Assembly (NCBI GenBank): GCA_027297005.1
Contig: JAPUIN010000248.1
Location: 1 to 8,103 of the forward strand
Length of the DNA: 8,103 nt
Reading direction: 5' to 3'
DNA from: Acidobacteriota bacterium
GTDB lineage: Bacteria; Acidobacteriota; Polarisedimenticolia; Gp22-AA2
Below, piece after piece: positions 4,488 through 8,103 of this stretch; the stretch's first letter is position 1; each line of letters opens with the position of its first letter. Position numbers and translations under genes: made by a program. The notes beneath the pieces were generated by a model, which was not told the origin of the DNA, did not search any database, and saw only the letters and a program-made list of their open reading frames with translations.

Positions 4488-6449
4488 CTAGCTCCGCGCG
4501 CGGGCCGACCGCGGCGCCTTCCTTGACTTGCTGTAGTAGTGCTGCAGCGCGTCGACGTAGGCGTCGGCCACCTTCTGCCGGTGGGCGGGGTCGCGCAGCA
4601 GCCGGCTGTCGGCCCGGTTGCTGAGGTTGTTCACCTCGATCAGGACCTCGATCGGCACTTGATTGCAGCGCAATACGGCCGGAACGAATGATCTCCCGCG
4701 CCTGATGATCCGCTCGCGGATCGGTCCGTAGGGGTGGACGGGGACGGCGTGCTTCTTGAACGACTTGATCAGAACAGCTGCGAATTCGCGCGACAGTCCT
4801 TCCGAACGCACACGCTCCGAGCGCGTGAACGAGACGTAGCGCTGCTGCCGGACTTCCTTCCGCCGCGTGTAAACCGCCCCCTTGTGTCCGTAACGTCCAC
4901 GCCGGTACTCCTCGCCCGGGACGTACACCATGGCGCCGCCGACCGAGGGATGACGCGCATCGGCGTGCAGGCTGGTGAAGACGATCTTCAGCGGATCGAA
5001 CCCCTCAGCGACGAGGGCGCGGTAATAGGAGTTCGCCAGATACCAGCGCAGATTGACCCCGGGTGCGCGCTGCTGCAGCGCGAACGGCGGGTGGGTGAGA
5101 AGGACCTCGGCCTGGCTGCGGGGAAGGTTGCGACTCTCGTGAATCTTGTACCCTTCCTTCAGATCTTTGATGGTCGTGAGCACGCGGGCCCCGGTCTCCT
5201 TCTCGAGCCGGGCCTTGATCCGGGACAGAACGTCGTAAACATAGTCGTGCTCCCAGACCCCGTTGTGCGAGGTCCCGATGTCCCGGCCCCCATGCCCGGC
5301 ATCCAGGATGATCGCGACACCGCGAAGGTTATCGCTTCGCGCCCGGTTCGTATGGCGCGTCACGTCGGCCTGTCCCCGCTCCCAGGCGATCCGCCGCTCG
5401 TCGTCCCGCGGCAGATACTCCGGGGTGAGATCGTCGAGTGAAATTTTGATCCGGAAACCGACCGGGATATTTTTGACGTCCTTGATATGGCTGCGCGTGG
5501 CGATCTTCACGGCCAGGTCGTTCACCTCGGAGGCGTCCACGCGCCCCGTGTAACGGATGACGACGGCCGAATACAGCGCCTCGCCGCGGCGCAGTCGGTA
5601 CACCGCATGACGCCCACCCTCATCCTCCGCGTAGGTCAGGAGTTCAGCCCCCTCTGCCGGCGGCACGGTCCGCCCGGGATGCGACGTCGGGCCGATCGCA
5701 ATCTCCTCCGCTTCTTCCTCCACTTCAGTGAAACCGTCTCCCGGGTCGACCTCCGGAGCATCGAGCCCGTCCTCGGTCGGCGGCGTGATCCCCCGGGCCG
5801 TCTTGAGCCCGACCATCCGCGCGAAAGGCGGCAGCAGCAGCTCTCCCGGGATCCGGATCGTCTGGCCCGCCTCCGGCGCCAGTCCGGGCACATCGTTTCG
5901 ATCGGCGAGGATGGCGAAGTTCTCGCCGCGCCCCGTCAGCCAGAAGGCGATGTGCCACAGGCTCTCTTCGGCGACAGGGAGGCGACCCTCGCCGACTCGA
6001 TGAACCCAGTCCCCGCCATCCGCGCCGTCCTGTGGGAACAGCCCCCGGATCGCCCGGACCTTGTACTCGTCGTTCAGCGAGGCATAAGGAATCACGACCG
6101 TGGCGCCCACTTCAGGCAGCGTCTCACCGTTCAGCGCGCGCAGCGCGGCCAGCTCGCGAAGATCGATAACGTATCGTCGCCCGAGCGACACGTAGGTATC
6201 TCGGGGTTTCACGCGCGCTTCGATGCGGAGATCCCCGCCCTCGAGAACGACGACCCGCACGCCCGCACCGATCCCCTCCGAGGCGATCGTTCTGGCTGGA
6301 GGTGAGCGATTGAGACGGACCGCAGCGACGGCTTCGGAGGCGACGTCCCGCGCACGGGGCGGATGAGCCGTCGCGGAGATCAGACAGAGAAGCATCGCCA
6401 TCGGGGCGAGCCGCCGGACCGGAGGTGTCCGGATGCCGTCACGGTTCAT
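4488..6449 (-). CDS. Secreted N-acetylmuramoyl-L-alanine amidase (Amidase_3) with LysM-like modules
   Basis: Predicted zinc amidase of 653 residues that cleaves the bond between MurNAc and L-alanine in peptidoglycan, outside the cytoplasmic membrane. A signal peptide is likely: RR at 12-13, a hydrophobic core at 14-28, and cleavage after SATA. Three divergent LysM-like segments follow, at about 77-122, 148-201 and 282-337; 77-122 and 282-337 are the clearest. An acidic linker lies at about 226-250. The catalytic domain covers about 376-640 with every Amidase_3 residue in place: zinc ligands H386 (LDAGHGG), E400 (VWEHDY) and H495 (SLHADA), and catalytic E605 (LIEVNNLSN). The C-terminus is basic. 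The start is ATG 6449, which overlaps the gatA stop as ATGA; upstream the sequence is C-rich with no Shine-Dalgarno site, so translation probably depends on coupling to gatA. The frame stays open far into gatA, but that part lacks family features. It might act in cell separation or wall remodelling. Confidence 0.92.
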   Translation of the reverse strand: MNRDGIRTPPVRRLAPMAMLLCLISATAHPPRARDVASEAVAAVRLNRSPPARTIASEGIGAGVRVVVLEGGDLRIEARVKPRDTYVSLGRRYVIDLRELAALRALNGETLPEVGATVVIPYASLNDEYKVRAIRGLFPQDGADGGDWVHRVGEGRLPVAEESLWHIAFWLTGRGENFAILADRNDVPGLAPEAGQTIRIPGELLLPPFARMVGLKTARGITPPTEDGLDAPEVDPGDGFTEVEEEAEEIAIGPTSHPGRTVPPAEGAELLTYAEDEGGRHAVYRLRRGEALYSAVVIRYTGRVDASEVNDLAVKIATRSHIKDVKNIPVGFRIKISLDDLTPEYLPRDDERRIAWERGQADVTRHTNRARSDNLRGVAIILDAGHGGRDIGTSHNGVWEHDYVYDVLSRIKARLEKETGARVLTTIKDLKEGYKIHESRNLPRSQAEVLLTHPPFALQQRAPGVNLRWYLANSYYRALVAEGFDPLKIVFTSLHADARHPSVGGAMVYVPGEEYRRGRYGHKGAVYTRRKEVRQQRYVSFTRSERVRSEGLSREFAAVLIKSFKKHAVPVHPYGPIRERIIRRGRSFVPAVLRCNQVPIEVLIEVNNLSNRADSRLLRDPAHRQKVADAYVDALQHYYSKSRKAPRSARARS

Positions 6450-7930
6450 CGGGCCGGGGGCGCGGAGGGGATGGGGGGGCGCTCGCGATCGAATTGCAAC
6501 CCCCCTTCGAGCGCCGCAGCGATGCGCAGGACCCTCTCTTCCTGGAAAGCCGGTCCGATGATCTGTAGCCCGATCGGCAGGCGATCTTCGGTGAGGCCGC
6601 ATGGGATCGAGATCCCCGGGAGGCCCGCCAGATTCGTGGTCACGGTGAAGATGTCGCTCAGGTACATCGCGAGCGGGTCGTCCAACTTTTCCCCCCTCCG
6701 GAACGCCGGCGTCGGGCAGGTCGGGGTGAGGATCGCGTCGACGTTTTCGAAGGCTTTTTCGAAATCGTTGCGAATCATCGTGCGCACTTTCTGGCCTTTG
6801 AGATAGTAAGCGTCGTAGTAGCCGGCCGACAGCACGTAGGTGCCGAGCATGATGCGGAGCTTGACCTCCTGGCCGAACCCCTCGCGTCGCGACTGGAAAT
6901 ACATCGAGGAGAGATCGCGGACTCCTTCTGCCCGGTGTCCGTAACGGACGCCGTCGTAGCGCGCCAGATTGCTGCTCGCTTCGGCCGTGGCGATGATGTA
7001 GTAGGCCGGTACGGCGTACTCGGTGTGGGGCAGCGAAATCTCGACCAGGGAGGCGCCCTTCTCCTCCGCCAGCCGCAACGTGGCGCGCACCGCGCTCTCG
7101 ACCTCGCGGGTGATCCCTCCCATGAAATATTCCGTCGGCACGCCGAGACGCATACCATCGATGCCGCCGGTCAGGGCGGTCGTGTAGTCGGGAACCGGCA
7201 CCGCGGCCGAGGTCGCATCGCACGGATCGCGGCCCGCGATGACGCCGAGGATCCGAGCCACATCCTCCACCGTTCTGCCGATCGTCCCCACCTGATCGAG
7301 AGATGATGCGAAGGCGATGAGACCGTAGCGCGACACACGGCCGTATGAGGGTTTCATGCCGGCGACACCGCAGAAGGAGGCAGGCTGGCGGACCGACCCT
7401 CCGGTGTCGGCGCCGAGGGCGGCAGGCACCTCACCCGCCGCCACCGCGGCCGCGGATCCGCCGCTCGATCCTCCTGCCACGCGGCTCGTATCCCAGGGGT
7501 TGCGGGGGATCTCGAAGGCGGAGTTCTCGCTGGATGAGCCCATGGCGAACTCGTCCAGGTTTGTCTTGGAGACGATGACCGCGCCCGCCTCGCGCAGCCG
7601 ACGGACGCAGGTGGCGTCGTACGTCGGCACGAATTTTTCGAGGATGCGCGAGCCGGCGGTCGTCGGGGCTCCCCGCGTGCAGAGGGCGTCTTTGATCGCG
7701 ACCGGCACCCCGGCGAGGGGGCCGAGCGGCCGGCCGGCGCGACGATCGCCATCGATGCGCTTCGCCTCCTCGAGCGCGCTGCTCTCGAGAATGGCACGAC
7801 AGGCCTGGATCTGTGGCTCGACGGCGCGGGCGTGTTCGATGTGGGCGCGGCAGATCTCGACGGCGCTCGCCTGACCCGAGACGACCAGTTCGCGGATCGC
7901 GGAAACGGTGCGGTTGGTCAGCTCCTTCAC
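6446..7930 (-). CDS. gatA: Glutamyl/aspartyl-tRNA amidotransferase subunit A
   Basis: Glutaminase subunit of GatCAB, an amidase-signature enzyme. It hydrolyses glutamine and passes ammonia to GatB, which converts Glu-tRNA(Gln) or Asp-tRNA(Asn) to Gln-tRNA or Asn-tRNA. At 494 residues it is full length. The catalytic triad is visible: K80 (PVAIKD), cis-Ser S155 (AGGSSGGSA) and S179 (GADTGGSVRQPAS), each one residue on from the Staphylococcus numbering. The conserved GVAGMKPSYGRVSRYGL and FASSLDQVG motifs follow, and ILTPTCPTPAF lies in the C-terminal part. The start is GTG 7930, overlapping the gatC stop as GTGA. No good Shine-Dalgarno site is present, so translational coupling to gatC is likely. 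The 3' end overlaps the amidase gene. The short tail after FDRERPP is proline-rich and probably lineage-specific. gatB is not adjacent and must be elsewhere. Confidence 0.97.
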   Translation of the reverse strand: MKELTNRTVSAIRELVVSGQASAVEICRAHIEHARAVEPQIQACRAILESSALEEAKRIDGDRRAGRPLGPLAGVPVAIKDALCTRGAPTTAGSRILEKFVPTYDATCVRRLREAGAVIVSKTNLDEFAMGSSSENSAFEIPRNPWDTSRVAGGSSGGSAAAVAAGEVPAALGADTGGSVRQPASFCGVAGMKPSYGRVSRYGLIAFASSLDQVGTIGRTVEDVARILGVIAGRDPCDATSAAVPVPDYTTALTGGIDGMRLGVPTEYFMGGITREVESAVRATLRLAEEKGASLVEISLPHTEYAVPAYYIIATAEASSNLARYDGVRYGHRAEGVRDLSSMYFQSRREGFGQEVKLRIMLGTYVLSAGYYDAYYLKGQKVRTMIRNDFEKAFENVDAILTPTCPTPAFRRGEKLDDPLAMYLSDIFTVTTNLAGLPGISIPCGLTEDRLPIGLQIIGPAFQEERVLRIAAALEGGLQFDRERPPIPSAPPAR

Positions 7931-8103
7931 CCGAGCACCCGGGGTACCTTAAACAGCCCCTGCTCTGATTCGGGAGCGTTGGCCAGCGCATCGTCCCGGG
8001 GGATCGAGCCTCGAACCTCGTCCCCCCGCAGACTGTCGGACGTCGCGACGATGTGGGCCGTCGGTTCGATCCCGTAGGTGTTGAGTCGGTCGAGCTGCTC
8101 CAC
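7927..8103 (-). CDS. gatC: Glutamyl/aspartyl-tRNA amidotransferase subunit C, 5' end missing
   Basis: C-terminal 58 residues of GatC, the small subunit that wraps around the GatA-GatB interface and stabilises the amidotransferase. Family landmarks are in order: a helix end LDRLNTYGIEPTAHIV, then the segment LRGDEVRGSIPRDDAL, the ANAPESEQGLFKVPRVL motif, and a terminal Gly before TGA. GatC is usually about 95-100 residues, so roughly 40 N-terminal residues and the start lie beyond the right edge. Its stop overlaps the GTG start of gatA by four bases. The promoter of this operon is outside the window. Confidence 0.95.
   Translation of the reverse strand: MEQLDRLNTYGIEPTAHIVATSDSLRGDEVRGSIPRDDALANAPESEQGLFKVPRVLG

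Noticed and set aside
3367..4491. Plus-strand open frame of 374 codons in another frame of the M48 gene
   Set aside because: Arg/Pro/Gly-rich out-of-frame shadow with no motif and no ribosome binding site.
5487..6305. Plus-strand open frame of 272 codons opposite the amidase
   Set aside because: Arg-rich antisense shadow. The minus strand has a complete Amidase_3 protein.
6450..7223. Upstream extension of the amidase frame through gatA (would give 911 residues)
   Set aside because: The extra 258 residues are an out-of-frame translation of gatA with no domain. The signal peptide begins at the ATG overlapping the gatA stop.
1..8103. Novel defence, mobile or CRISPR system
   Set aside because: All sizeable genes belong to known housekeeping or envelope families. 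There are no regularly spaced repeats, transposase or integrase motifs, terminal inverted repeats, or abrupt composition shifts visible by eye.

Overview
This window reads as chromosomal DNA from a high-GC bacterium. Coding frames have strongly G/C-biased third positions, Shine-Dalgarno sites precede several starts, predicted promoters are of the sigma-70 type, and the gatC/gatA pair belongs to the bacterial Glu/Asp-tRNA amidotransferase. A lineage such as Acidobacteriota or a neighbouring uncultured phylum would fit, but that is a guess. There is no phage, transposon, CRISPR, rRNA or tRNA signal. I see no previously undescribed system here.

Layout, left to right. Positions 1-951 (minus) hold most of mtaB, a tRNA methylthiotransferase cut by the left window edge. 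Positions 1068-1337 (minus) hold an unrecognised 89-residue protein with a four-cysteine knuckle. Positions 1474-2763 (minus) hold purD, a purine-biosynthesis enzyme. These three share a strand but are separated by gaps of 116 and 136 bases. Each has its own extended -10-like promoter candidate, so they are probably expressed separately rather than as one tight operon. A 289-base divergent intergenic region (2764-3052) carries promoter signals for purD on one strand. On the other strand it carries a perfect TATAAT, a 9-bp hairpin and a strong ribosome binding site for the next gene. Positions 3053-4441 (plus) hold a Ste24-like M48 integral-membrane metallopeptidase with an unusual N-terminal extension.

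Positions 4488-8103 are a compact minus-strand operon read right to left: the 3' end of gatC, then gatA, then a secreted N-acetylmuramoyl-L-alanine amidase with LysM-like modules. Each junction is a 4-base start/stop overlap (GTGA, then ATGA), so the three genes are probably translationally coupled. The gatB partner is not next to gatA; the cell-wall amidase is in that place. The amidase operon and the M48 gene converge across 46 bases with no clear terminator.

Most genes are housekeeping: tRNA modification, tRNA-dependent amidation, purine synthesis, envelope proteolysis and peptidoglycan turnover. The points most worth a second look are the small cysteine-motif protein with an apparently near-leaderless mRNA, the divergent LysM-like architecture of the amidase, the extension of the M48 peptidase, and the structured leader in front of the M48 gene.
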